A DNA stretch of 64,000 nucleotides from Nocardiopsis sp. ATB16-24 (GTDB taxonomy: Bacteria; Actinomycetota; Actinomycetes; Streptosporangiales; Streptosporangiaceae). The translations under genes and the position numbers were made by a program. Location of the stretch: positions 248,001 to 312,000 of the forward strand of contig NZ_JASCXJ010000004.1 of assembly GCF_030271535.1 (NCBI RefSeq). The letters are read 5' to 3'. Positions 36,185 through 44,085 of the stretch are shown one piece after another. Numbering within the stretch: the stretch's first letter is position 1; every line of letters begins with the position of its first letter. A model generated the notes under the pieces. That model was not told the origin of the DNA. It did no database searches and was given only the letters and a program-made list of their open reading frames with translations.

Positions 36185-36654
36185 CGGGGGTGGTCCCGGG
36201 GTCGGACAGGGAAGGGGCGCGGGGTATTGATACCGGCACCGGTTCTTGCATGGGCCTCCCTCAAACCCCATCGTGGTGTGCCGTGTACTTCAGCGCGTTT
36301 CCTCGTGCCTTGGCCACCGGGTAGCGCTCCTGGTTGAGGCGGACCTTGTCCCTCAGAGCCTCGTCCAGGTCCACGTCCAGGACATCGGCCAGCCGCAGAA
36401 GGTAGGAGAACACGTCGGCCAGCTCATGGCGCACCGCCTCCGCCCGCTCAGGATCGTCCATGACCTGGGCGGCCTGTTCCGGGGTCAGCCACTGGAACTC
36501 GGCAGCCAACTCGCCGACCTCGCCCGACAACGCCATGACCAGGTTCTTGGGTGTGTGGAACTGTTGCCAGTCCCGCTCTTCAGCGAAGGCGGCGAGCGCA
36601 GCCTGCAGTGATGAGATTTCCATACGTGATCCTTATCAGTTTCCTGAAACCGCG
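36165..36654. repeat. Direct repeat B containing mazG copy B
   Basis: Same orientation as 25607-26098, about 10.5 kb away. Near-identical through the gene body and leader, and more diverged at the 3' flank. Confidence 0.85.
36261..36623 (-). CDS. MazG-like / dCTPase-type nucleotide pyrophosphohydrolase, copy B
   Basis: 120 residues from ATG 36623, with the same ribosome binding site and leader as copy A. Same metal-binding motif (EVGELAAE) and the same predicted NTP pyrophosphohydrolase activity. The four residue differences all fall in the last 30 positions. It converges with the AbiEi-like gene and diverges from the pglW remnant. Being a duplicate, it is probably the product of unequal exchange or gene conversion rather than a distinct function. 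Confidence 0.9.
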   Translation of the reverse strand: MEISSLQAALAAFAEERDWQQFHTPKNLVMALSGEVGELAAEFQWLTPEQAAQVMDDPERAEAVRHELADVFSYLLRLADVLDVDLDEALRDKVRLNQERYPVAKARGNALKYTAHHDGV

Positions 36655-36676
36655 CCACCCGGACGTGGGAGGCTTC

Positions 36677-36740
36677 CTTCACAACGGCTTTACCCCGCCT
36701 GTCCGTCACCGTAGGCTCACCGGGGGCACACGCGCCCCCT
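36677..36740. repeat. Dispersed palindromic repeat, copy 2
   Basis: ACGGCTTTACCCCGCCTGTCC-GTCACCGT then CTCACCGGGGGCAC-CGCGCCCC. It matches the 3' half of the copies at 26177 and 43532, and shares the extra CACC-GGGGCAC-CGCGCCCC tail with the latter. Located just upstream of mazG copy B. Confidence 0.6.
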
Positions 36741-37290
36741 CGTCCCAGTCGAAGGCGACCTCTTCGACTACGACGAACTCCTCGGTGAACGGGCCGACAC
36801 ACTGGTCGATCTCGGCGACTCCGACGCCCTGCCCGGCCCCGGCACCGAATGCTCGGCCCGGATGCTCACCCGTATGCCGGGCACGGTGCCCTTCGACGTC
36901 TCCACGGAGTTCGTCCGGGTCGTGGACGAGGTCATGGCGGCCAAGGGGCGGGGGGCGACCTGGGACCACCTGGCCAAGGCCGACAACAGCCGGCCCCGGC
37001 CCCGCCACTTCGAGGCCATGCTCCAGGAGGCTTTCCAGCGCCTGGGCGAGCGGGTACGCGCCGTCGGCGCGGACTCACTCACCGGTCAAGGTGTGGTGGT
37101 GCTCTACCGGGCGACCCTCTGGGCCGTTACGAACCGGGCCGTACCCTGCTCGGCCGTCTCGTCCAAGAGGCGAGGGAGGCCGACCGTGTCCCGCACGGAC
37201 TTTGGCTGCTGTGCCCCATGCGCGGACCTCAAGGCCCCGCCACCCTGGACGGGCATCTGGCGGGCATCATCGCCGACACCGAGCCTTACA
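36737..37290 (+). pseudogene. 3' remnant of pglW with internal deletion and frameshift
   Basis: It begins with VEGDLFDYDELLGERAD, matching PglW codons near base 33920. It then jumps in frame from SDALPGPG to TECSARMLTRMPG, skipping about 165 codons of the intact gene. It runs on through VSTEFVRVVDEVMAAKGRG and GQGVVVLYRAT. A one-base deletion (near 37115) shifts the frame, while DNA similarity continues to about 37285. No start codon or promoter remains. Confidence 0.85.
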
Positions 37291-37345
37291 ACACCGAGCG
37301 TGGAAGAATGGACGAGAACTACGATGCTTCCGGTTCGGAAGACTG

Positions 37346-38719
37346 ATGCCTGAGCGTTTTTTTCCGGTCCCAACCGTGAAGATGTGGTTTGCGGTGACCA
37401 GCAGGCCCCTTCCGGCCGTTGCCGTTGCTGTTGTTCTCACCGCCGTGGTGAGCGGGTGTGCTTCCGTGTCAGGGAGCGGAACGGGGGACGGGCTCTTTCC
37501 GGAGTCGGAGGTGCCCCACGAGGTCGCCGAGCACCCTCTGGAGGAGCGTGCCGTCCCGGACACCGTTTCCGAGGCCGCCTGGACATGGGAAAGTCCGCGA
37601 ATGGTGGAGGTGGAGGAGATCCTCCCCGTTCCCACGGGTGCGGTCCTGCGTCTGACCGATGGCGTGGTGGCCCTGGATCCGGTGACGGGCGAAGAGGTGT
37701 GGACGTTCCGTCTTCCGGGGGTGGAAACCGACGCGGCGGTCTCCCCTGACGGGTCCGTGGTCGCGGTGAGCGCGGACGGGGCTCTGGTGCTGCTGGACTC
37801 GGCCACGGGCGAGAAGTCGACTGGGGAAGAGTACGGCCCGGACGGTGGCGGAGGGCTGGAGCTGTCGGGGGCGGGCCTGGTGGCCGACGCCGGCATGGTG
37901 ACGGCCACCGAGGACGCCGGTTCCGGCCTGGAGGTGGCACTGCGTCCTTGGAGTGAGGGGGGTGGGGGTTGGACGGCGGGTCCTCTGCTGTGTGGCGACG
38001 GTTCGGCGGGGACCGGTGTCGAGGACGGTTTCCTCACCCCCACGGGTGTGGTGGTGATCTTCGGGTGTTCGGGTGGTTCCTCGGCCATGGTGAGCCTGGA
38101 TTCCTCCTCGGGTGAGGAGCAGTGGCGGTTGATCCCGGAGGAGGACTACGCCGACGATCTCAGTGAGAACGGGGGCTCGGATGCGGGTACGTTCGCCGTG
38201 GTCGGACGGGTGGCGGTCCTGCAGAACCTTGCCCGTGAGCGGGGCAGCGTCGTGATCGACACCCGCACCGGACGGGTGTTGTCGGACTCGTTGCCGAGCG
38301 AGAGCGAGGCCGACACCGTACGCGTGCTTTCTGACGGTTACGTCGTCAGATGTGCCGAGGGTACCGGTGAGGGCGTCCGGGCCTGGTACGAATTGCGTGA
38401 TTTCTCCGGTGAGGTGCTCAAGACGGTGCCGATCGGCAATGCTCGGCTCGACTCGTTGCTGCCGTTGAAGGGGAGCCTCGTCCATCTGGAGTGGCGGGAG
38501 TCGGGGCAGGCCCCGGAGGTGGTGGTCTTTCCGTGGGGTGAGGGGGAACCCTCGGCGAGGATCGCCTCTCCCGTGCGTGTGGACACCGCCGACCTTCCCA
38601 GTATCTGGCGTGCGGAGGAGGTCACGGGACCGGGGGCTTTCCAGGCCGTGCCCGGCGGGGTGCTGCTGCTGGAGTACACGCGCGGTGGTTTCCACGACCG
38701 TGTGGCCGGGTTCGTCTGA
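37346..38719 (+). CDS. PQQ-like beta-propeller lipoprotein
   Basis: 457 residues from ATG 37346 (GGAAG 5 nt upstream); ATG 37382 would still include the signal peptide. The hydrophobic stretch LPAVAVAVVLTAVVSGC ends in a clear lipobox Cys. The mature part has repeated blades of the type V-A-L-D-P-x-T-G-E-E-V-W and L-L-D-S-A-T-G-E, as in PQQ/Trp-Asp propellers such as BamB-like or sensor extracellular domains. Membrane-anchored, ligand unknown. It follows the pglW wreck by 55 bp and is followed at once by another wrecked gene. Confidence 0.75.
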   Translation: MPERFFPVPTVKMWFAVTSRPLPAVAVAVVLTAVVSGCASVSGSGTGDGLFPESEVPHEVAEHPLEERAVPDTVSEAAWTWESPRMVEVEEILPVPTGAVLRLTDGVVALDPVTGEEVWTFRLPGVETDAAVSPDGSVVAVSADGALVLLDSATGEKSTGEEYGPDGGGGLELSGAGLVADAGMVTATEDAGSGLEVALRPWSEGGGGWTAGPLLCGDGSAGTGVEDGFLTPTGVVVIFGCSGGSSAMVSLDSSSGEEQWRLIPEEDYADDLSENGGSDAGTFAVVGRVAVLQNLARERGSVVIDTRTGRVLSDSLPSESEADTVRVLSDGYVVRCAEGTGEGVRAWYELRDFSGEVLKTVPIGNARLDSLLPLKGSLVHLEWRESGQAPEVVVFPWGEGEPSARIASPVRVDTADLPSIWRAEEVTGPGAFQAVPGGVLLLEYTRGGFHDRVAGFV

Positions 38720-39830
38720 GACGGCTCGACCAACGCGACCGCCACGTCGTGGACGCCTTCGTCGATGCGCGTCTGCTGGTCAGCGAGGTCCACGACGGCG
38801 GCCCCGTGGCCCAGGTCGCACACGAGGCACTCTTCCGTCAGTGGGCCCCACTGCGCCAACAGGTGGAGGCGCACACCGAACGCCTGCGCCGGCGCGCCGA
38901 ACTGGAACGCTGGGCGGGCGACGGGGAGAGCTCGGGCCGCGATCCCGACTACCTGCTCACCGGTACTCGCCTGACCACCGCCGAACGCTGGCTGGAAGCC
39001 CTGCGAGAGGGAGGACAGGACCCCCGGCGCTCACCGCCTTCGTCGACGCCTCCCGGCGCCGCGACCACCGGTTCCTGCGCCGCGTGTCGCTCTCCATCGC
39101 CGAATACGTCCTGGCCGGGGTGGAGGAACACCCCGGGCTGGCCGTCCTGCTCACCCTGGTCTCCCTGGAGGAGTGCGATCCTGCTCCGGTCGTACGCGGT
39201 GCCCTGCTGTCGGCCCTTGCCCACAGCCCACTGCTCCGCCGTCTTGACCGGGCACACCGACGCCGTCTGGGGAGTGGCGTGGTCCCCCGACGGCACCCGC
39301 CTGGCCAAGGAATCGGAGGACACGACGGCGCACCTCAGGGAGGTGGAGCCCAGGACGGCCGAACACGCCGTCCACGATGCCGAGGGAACGGCGGTCAACG
39401 CCTTGGACAGCCGGGACGGCACCCTCGGCCGCTGCGGGCGAGGACGGAGACGTCCGTGTATGGGAGCGGGGCGCCGCACGACCCGTACACCTGCGCGGCC
39501 ACAACGGCACGGTGTGCGACGCCGCACTGTCCCCGGACGGCAAGGTCCTCGTCTCGGGCGGCATCGACCGGCGCGCCCTGCTGTGGAACCTGGAGGTGGG
39601 CGAGGTCCTGGCCGAACTGGACCACGAGGGCGCCATCGTGGAGTCGGTGGCCTGGTCTCCGGACGGCGACCGCGTCGCCACCGGAGCCCAAGACCGGAGT
39701 ATCCGCGTGTGGAACGCGCGGGAGAGACGAGGGCGCGCCCCCTCCCGGGCCGTCGGGGAGGGCGAGGGTGGCGCCCAACGGGGGAGCGTTGGAGAGGCGG
39801 GGCTGGAAACAGCGGCCCCGACCGAAGAGA
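38720..39830 (+). pseudogene. Remnant of an NTPase-WD40 repeat gene
   Basis: Protein similarity is spread over at least two frames. One frame has VVDAFVDARLLVSE, VAHEALFRQWAPLRQQVEA and RAELERWAGDGE. A shift near 39020 leads to FVDASRRRDHRFLRRVSLS and VLAGVEEHPGLAVLL. Another shift gives LTGHTDAVWGVAWSPDG, and a further frame shows WD40 units (VHLRGHNGTV, VLVSGGIDRRALLWNL, IVESVAWSPDGDRVATGA). This is the C-terminal half of an STAND-type NTPase with WD40 repeats, a class often used in signalling or defence. The N-terminal NTPase part is missing. Confidence 0.8.
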
Positions 39831-39840
39831 AACGGTGTGT

Positions 39841-40704
39841 TCACTTCCTGTCGGGCAAGGTCTGGGCACCCCGGCACAGATCGCGGCGCACCGACTCCAC
39901 CAGGCGGATGGCGGACAGACCTCGTAGCGCCGAGCGGGACAGCTCCTCGAACACACGCACGTAGGGCGTTACCGCCACCTCCTCTGTCAGGCAGAGTTCG
40001 GCCCCGATCGTCTCCACCAACACCCGGTCATCGTCGAAGATCCAAAACCCATGCGAGGGCACCACGTCCATGCTCACGGCCAGGGGGATCACCCCGATCT
40101 CCACCCTTCCCCGAGCGATCTCCGAGATGAGGCGGGAGAGCTGTTCGACCATGACCGTGTCCGGACCCAGCCGGATCCGTAGAGCGGGCTCCCAGAGCAG
40201 GAAACGGAAGGTCTTGTCGGGCAGATCGAGGATGTCCTGCCGCTCCATTCGGGCACGTACCGCCTCGTCCACGTCATCGATCGTGTGGTGTCGTCGCACG
40301 CCCCGACGGAACATGAATTTCGCGTAGTCCTGAGTCTGGAGGATCCCGGGAACGCACGCCGCCTCGAAGATCCGGAAACATCGGGTGCGTGCGTCCAGAG
40401 GTGAGTACGAGCGTTGACGTGGTCCATGTCCACCGGCGAGTTGCCGGCGCCAGCTCGCGTAGTGGGTCTCCAAGGAGCGGAGCTGGGCCAGCAGCCCTTC
40501 TGCCGCCTGTGGACGTCCGCACACCCGTGCCCACGAACGCAGATCCTCCACACTCGCGGTCTGCCTGCCGTGCTCCAATTTCGACACCTTGGAGGGGTGC
40601 CAGTCCAAGCGTGCCGCGAGTTCCCTGCCGGACAGCCCGGCCTCGCTCCGAAGTTCGCGCAAGCGGACACCGAGCGAGACCCGAGCTGTCTGGTAGTCGG
40701 TCAT
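39841..40704 (-). CDS. XRE-family regulator with DUF5753 domain
   Basis: 287 residues from ATG 40704, overlapping the DUF6879 stop (ATGA). Helix-turn-helix at the N-terminus: GVRLRELRSEAGLSGRELAA with WHPSKVSKLEHGRQ. The C-terminal DUF5753 region is recognised by VPGILQTQDYAKFMF, RMERQDIL, FLLWEPALR and the VEQLSRL stretch. Regulators of this type, with small partners, are abundant in morphologically complex actinobacteria. Last gene of a three-gene cassette (41430 to 39841) that diverges from the mccB-like gene. Confidence 0.85.
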   Translation of the reverse strand: MTDYQTARVSLGVRLRELRSEAGLSGRELAARLDWHPSKVSKLEHGRQTASVEDLRSWARVCGRPQAAEGLLAQLRSLETHYASWRRQLAGGHGPRQRSYSPLDARTRCFRIFEAACVPGILQTQDYAKFMFRRGVRRHHTIDDVDEAVRARMERQDILDLPDKTFRFLLWEPALRIRLGPDTVMVEQLSRLISEIARGRVEIGVIPLAVSMDVVPSHGFWIFDDDRVLVETIGAELCLTEEVAVTPYVRVFEELSRSALRGLSAIRLVESVRRDLCRGAQTLPDRK

Positions 40705-41228
40705 CGTGCCCTTGTCGCCATGTACTCCGTGAACGTCAGAGCATGATGCCACGCCGCGTCGCGTGCTTGGAGAGCGGTCAACACATACCCGGGGTCTTCG
40801 CTGAGGGTCGCCCCCAGGAACCGGTCCCCGTCGAACTCCAGGCGGGCCACCGTACGGCTGTCGAAGACCCAGAAGTCGTGGTCGGGGAGTTCGGCGACGA
40901 TCGGGTGGTCGCGGGGCAGGTAGCGGATGTCCTCGCCCACGCCGAGGTTGTAGGGAGTCCCCCACAGCTCCCAACGCAGATAGTCCGAGGGCGGATCGTC
41001 GATGAGGCGTACCCGTTCCATCCGTTTCCCGGTGGCGAGCTCCTCGCGCACCATGCGCAGCCAGGGCTTGAACCACTCCAGGCCGGGGTCCTTGCCCGCC
41101 AACCAGTCCTGAAAGGGTTGGTCCTCGTTGAGCTTTCCGTAGTGGGAGCGGGTTTCGAGCCGCCAGGCCGTGTGGCGGTAGCGGCGGAAGAGGTCGGTGA
41201 AGTCCTCTCCGCTGAGGATCGGGGGCAT
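40701..41228 (-). CDS. DUF6879 family protein
   Basis: 175 residues from ATG 41228. Features shared with its homologue at 46344: a start of L-x-x-E-D/E-F, WRLETR/WKLEIR, 'RVRLIDDPPSDYLRWE' and LPDHDFWVFDSR with a D-x-D acidic tail. Cytoplasmic, unknown function. The second gene of the cassette, coupled on both sides to the small protein and the XRE regulator. It may modulate the regulator, by analogy with DUF397 partners. Confidence 0.75.
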   Translation of the reverse strand: MPPILSGEDFTDLFRRYRHTAWRLETRSHYGKLNEDQPFQDWLAGKDPGLEWFKPWLRMVREELATGKRMERVRLIDDPPSDYLRWELWGTPYNLGVGEDIRYLPRDHPIVAELPDHDFWVFDSRTVARLEFDGDRFLGATLSEDPGYVLTALQARDAAWHHALTFTEYMATRAR

Positions 41229-41229
41229 C

Positions 41230-41430
41230 TCACTCCTTGGGGGCGAATCGCGTCAGCAGGGCACGGGGGACGACGACGAACTCTTCACCCGCAAGGACGT
41301 CATTCAGCTGGGCCAACGCTTCGGGATCGGTCAGCCGATCGCCCTGGACCACGATGTCACCGGTGTCGGTCTCGTACAGCGTCGGACATCCGCCGTCCTG
41401 CGAGGTGGTTCCTATCTTGCGCAGCTTCAT
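41230..41430 (-). CDS. Small cassette protein (66 residues)
   Basis: Starts at ATG 41430. Shares with the 68-residue protein at 46895 the pattern G-T-x-S-x-D-G-x-C-P-T-L-Y, TDTGDIVVQG, TDPEALA and a closing basic residue. The repeated occurrence in the same position in two cassettes shows it is a real gene. Function unknown. The 188-bp gap to the mccB-like gene would hold both promoters. Confidence 0.7.
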   Translation of the reverse strand: MKLRKIGTTSQDGGCPTLYETDTGDIVVQGDRLTDPEALAQLNDVLAGEEFVVVPRALLTRFAPKE

Positions 41431-41618
41431 GGGCAGGCTTCCTCTTCCAGGGGGTCGAGAAGACCAGTCTCGCCGACCGCCACCGCACGTTTCCAGGCTT
41501 CGACAGGGCCTACGGGAGCAATTCCGAGCAACTTTCCGGGGCGGGACACCGCTCCGGTTCTACGGTCGGCGGTGACCTGGTTCCGGCCTTCGCGGCCCGA
41601 CCGAAAGGCGGTCCCCTG

Positions 41619-42722
41619 ATGCACCCTCCCGGCATCGAAACCCCGCGAGTACTCGCCCCCTATGTCCGTATCGGGGTGCAGGACGGCACACTCTTCCTCG
41701 GCTTCGGCTCCATTCGGCAGAACATCCGGGACCGAGGACTGTGGCGCCCGCTGATCCACCTCGCCGATCACTTCCGCGAGCCCCGAACCCGGGCCGAGGC
41801 CTTGGACTTCCTGCTCGGTCCTTGTCGGGTGGAGGCCGCCCGTGCAGAGGCGGCGATGTCGACCCTGGAACGCGGGAACTGCTTGCTTCCCCTCTCCGCC
41901 TACGACCCACAGGACCGCTACAGCAGGCACGCCCTGTTCTACGAGTTGTCCGGCGCGGACGCAGAGCGCGTGCAGCGACGGCTGGCCTCCGCCCACGTGC
42001 TCCTGCTGGGCTGCGGGGGGATCGGCAACCTGGTCGCGGTCACCCTGGCCACCGCGGGGATCGGCGCGTTGACCCTAGTGGACGCCGATCATGTGGAGCC
42101 GAGCAACCTGACCCGCCAGTTCCTGTTCACCGAGGCCGACGTCGGTTCGCCCAAGAGTCAGGTCCTGGCTCGGGAACTGCGCCGCCGCAACCCCGGATGC
42201 CGTATCCGCCCCATCGTCGGCGCGCCGACCGACACCGAAGACCTGAGAGCCCTTCCGGAGGCGGACCTGCTGCTGGTCTCCGCCGACGCTCCGGGACTGA
42301 CCGGTCTGGTGAATGCTCACTGCGTCGACTCCGGCCGGGCGTGGCTGAACGCCTGCTACGTCAACGACATCGCGGTGTGGGGGCCGTTGGTGCTCCCCGG
42401 GATCACCGGATGCTGGGACTGCTGGCCGCTCACGGCAAGCGCCCCCGCCGACGAACCCGAGCTGGCGGTGCTCATCGGACGGATCAACGCCCGCTACCAG
42501 GCGCCGTCCAACGGCCCGGTCAACATGCTCGCCTCCTCCCTGGCCGCCCTGGACGTCCTGCGCCATCTGGGAGGGTTCGGAGTGCCGGCGTCCTTGAACC
42601 GGCGTATGGGCGTGTGGTCGCACGACATGTCGGTCCAGGCACAGCCCGCCGACCGTGACCCGTACTGTTCCACCTGCGCCGACGTCCGTCCCGCGACGCC
42701 AAGACACCGAGGAGCCCTGTGA
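41619..42722 (+). CDS. mccB: MccB-like ThiF/E1-superfamily adenylyltransferase
   Basis: 367 residues from ATG 41619 (GAAAGG upstream). An N-terminal ~110-residue domain precedes the ThiF fold, as in microcin C7 MccB. Nucleotide-binding loop LLGCGGIGN near residue 131; NLTRQ-x-LF-x-E-x-DVG near 162; then YVNDIA, GPL, PG and TGC-x2-C near 246-267; APSNGPVNM; and a final zinc pair C-x2-C near 349. I recognise this succession, particularly the YVNDIA segment, as that of E. coli MccB, which adenylates the C-terminal Asn of heptapeptide MccA. The stop overlaps the HIT gene (GTGA). The assignment is from remembered family motifs, not a search. Confidence 0.8.
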   Translation: MHPPGIETPRVLAPYVRIGVQDGTLFLGFGSIRQNIRDRGLWRPLIHLADHFREPRTRAEALDFLLGPCRVEAARAEAAMSTLERGNCLLPLSAYDPQDRYSRHALFYELSGADAERVQRRLASAHVLLLGCGGIGNLVAVTLATAGIGALTLVDADHVEPSNLTRQFLFTEADVGSPKSQVLARELRRRNPGCRIRPIVGAPTDTEDLRALPEADLLLVSADAPGLTGLVNAHCVDSGRAWLNACYVNDIAVWGPLVLPGITGCWDCWPLTASAPADEPELAVLIGRINARYQAPSNGPVNMLASSLAALDVLRHLGGFGVPASLNRRMGVWSHDMSVQAQPADRDPYCSTCADVRPATPRHRGAL

Positions 42723-43210
42723 GTAGCGAGTCCCACGCCCCCGAGTGCATCTTCTGCCGGATCGCAGCCGGTGACGCGCCCGCCCATCGGATCTGGGAGG
42801 ACGCCGACCACCTGGCGTTCCTGTCGATCTTCCCCAACACCGAAGGCTTCTCGGTCGTGATCCCCAAGGCCCACCGACCCAGCTACGTCGTGGAGATGGA
42901 ACCCGAGGAGTACACCGCGCTGCATCTGGCCGCCCGACAGGTGGCCCGTCTGCTGGACCAGGCGTTCGAGGACGTGGCCCGCACCGGGATCATGTACGAG
43001 GGTTACGGGGTCGACCACGCTCACGCCAAGCTCTTTCCCATGCACCACACCGCGGGTAACCAGGGCGAGAACTGGCGTGAGGTGTCCTCGCCCATCACCG
43101 GCTACTTCGACCGCTACCAGGGTTACCTGTCCTCCCACGACCACGTCCGCGCGGACGACGCCTGGCTCGCGCGCGTCGCCGAGCGCGTGCGGGCCGAAGC
43201 AGCGACCTGA
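42719..43210 (+). CDS. HIT-family hydrolase, candidate self-immunity enzyme
   Basis: 163 residues from GTG 42719, coupled to mccB. N-terminal zinc-type CIFCRI, the typical 'FPNTEGFSVVIPK' strand and a HIT triad near residue 99 reading H-A-H-A-K, so the third histidine is replaced by Lys while the nucleophilic histidine is kept. HIT enzymes hydrolyse nucleotide phosphoramidates. HIT proteins next to mcc genes (MccH of Hyalangium minutum) give resistance to microcin C-like compounds by cutting the phosphoramide bond. Here that role is inferred from position. Confidence 0.85.
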   Translation: MSSESHAPECIFCRIAAGDAPAHRIWEDADHLAFLSIFPNTEGFSVVIPKAHRPSYVVEMEPEEYTALHLAARQVARLLDQAFEDVARTGIMYEGYGVDHAHAKLFPMHHTAGNQGENWREVSSPITGYFDRYQGYLSSHDHVRADDAWLARVAERVRAEAAT

Positions 43211-43243
43211 CGCGACGCGCGTCAGGGGAGCGACCATGCTGAA

Positions 43244-43274
43244 GGGGCGGGGCGGACCTGGTCCGCCCCGCCCC
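43244..43274. terminator. Bidirectional terminator between the HIT gene and the heptapeptide gene
   Basis: Perfect 14-bp GC stem (43244-43257 / 43261-43274) with a 3-nt loop. It lies 34 bp after the HIT stop and 18 bp after the seven-codon gene's stop on the other strand, so it can end both messages. Confidence 0.9.
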
Positions 43275-43291
43275 GAAGGTATTGGTGGATG

Positions 43292-43315
43292 TCAGTTGTT
43301 GCCGTCGTCGTTCAT
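43292..43315 (-). CDS. mccA: Seven-codon peptide gene MNDDGNN, candidate MccA-like precursor
   Basis: ATG 43315 to TGA 43292 encodes MNDDGNN. GAGGAGG lies 5 nt upstream of the ATG, one of the best ribosome binding sites in the window, and a strong terminator follows the stop. Microcin C precursors are heptapeptides (E. coli MRTGNAN) with an invariant C-terminal Asn, which is the residue MccB modifies. The gene is on the strand opposite to mccB-HIT and faces them, which is unusual because mccA normally precedes mccB. No clear -35/-10 was found. The peptide could instead be a leader or a chance frame. Confidence 0.6.
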   Translation of the reverse strand: MNDDGNN

Positions 43316-43531
43316 GGCCGCCTCCTCACAGCAGGGGTGGGGATCGTGTGGAACAGGGCGGTCCGAGGTGCCGGGTGATCGCCCCACATCCATCAAAGCC
43401 CGCGCCCGGTGACCGACCAATGCCCTTGCTCGAAGTTGCTCGCGAAGCGGAGGAACGTTGAAGGGGGCGGAGGGCCCCTCCGGCGGGGATCGTTGGCGGG
43501 CGCGCACGCAAAGCCTGCACCGTAAGGGATT

Positions 43532-43582
43532 CGCGGGTGGCCGGAAGGGGACAGCGGCTTCGCCCCGACTGCCCGTCACCGT
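43532..43582. repeat. Dispersed palindromic repeat, copy 3
   Basis: CGCGGGTGGCCGGAAGG-GGACAGCGGCTTCGCCCC-GCCCGTCACCGT, the fullest match to the copy at 26177. The tail GTCTCACCAGGGGCAC-CGCGCCCC matches the copy at 36677. Confidence 0.65.
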
Positions 43583-43682
43583 GGTCTCACCAGGGGCACG
43601 CGCGCCCCTTGGAATCGGGAATACGCGACCCCTCGAGACGTCGGGCGCACATGCTCGCGGTCGGCGAGGAGGAAAGGCCGGG

Positions 43683-43982
43683 TCAGTGGACCCGGGTGAC
43701 CTCGCGGACGTCGGTGGAGACCAGGTAGTCCTTGGAGTCCAGGTCCATCGCCTGGCGTTCGGGGGAGTCCCAGTACCGGCGGTTGCGTTCGGCGAAACTC
43801 TGGGGGCCGTCGTAAGAGATCTCCCAAATGAAGTGGTGGCGTTCCCGGTCGATCCAAGCGCCGCCGAGGGAGAAACCGAACTCCAGGCGCAGTGGGACGA
43901 TCTCCTCCTTCCATCGCCGTACCCATGCGTCGAGCAGGCCTTCTTTGACGGTGTAGATGCGTACCTGGGTGGTGACGGCCAC
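43683..43982 (-). CDS. NIPSNAP-family protein
   Basis: 99 residues from GTG 43982 with GGAAGGG upstream. Ferredoxin-like alpha/beta dimeric barrel features: QVRIYTVKEGLLDAWVRRW, FSLGGAWID, FIWEISYDG and 'RRYWDSPER'. NIPSNAP/DUF proteins bind small ligands or act as small monooxygenase-like enzymes. It is in the same orientation as, and 104 bp downstream of, the methyltransferase. Confidence 0.8.
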   Translation of the reverse strand: MAVTTQVRIYTVKEGLLDAWVRRWKEEIVPLRLEFGFSLGGAWIDRERHHFIWEISYDGPQSFAERNRRYWDSPERQAMDLDSKDYLVSTDVREVTRVH

Positions 43983-44085
43983 GGTGTTGCCCTTCCGGGG
44001 TGGCTGATGAGTAACCGGCCGTTCGTGGTGTCTCGGCCACGGACGGCCGGAGCCGCCCGTCATGTGCGACGGGACGTGGTTCCGC

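Noticed and set aside
41430-41579. Short plus-strand frame (ATG 41430) as an mccA candidate directly before mccB
   Set aside because: It is about 50 codons long, has no ribosome binding site and does not end in Asn; the peptide at 43292-43315 is the better candidate.
40389-41618. Open frame upstream of and in frame with mccB
   Set aside because: It runs antisense through the XRE, DUF6879 and small genes, which have clear homology; only the part from 41619 has family motifs.
43320-43480. Promoter for the heptapeptide gene
   Set aside because: Candidate TTGGTC and TTTGAT-like hexamers on the minus strand fit poorly, so no promoter is annotated.
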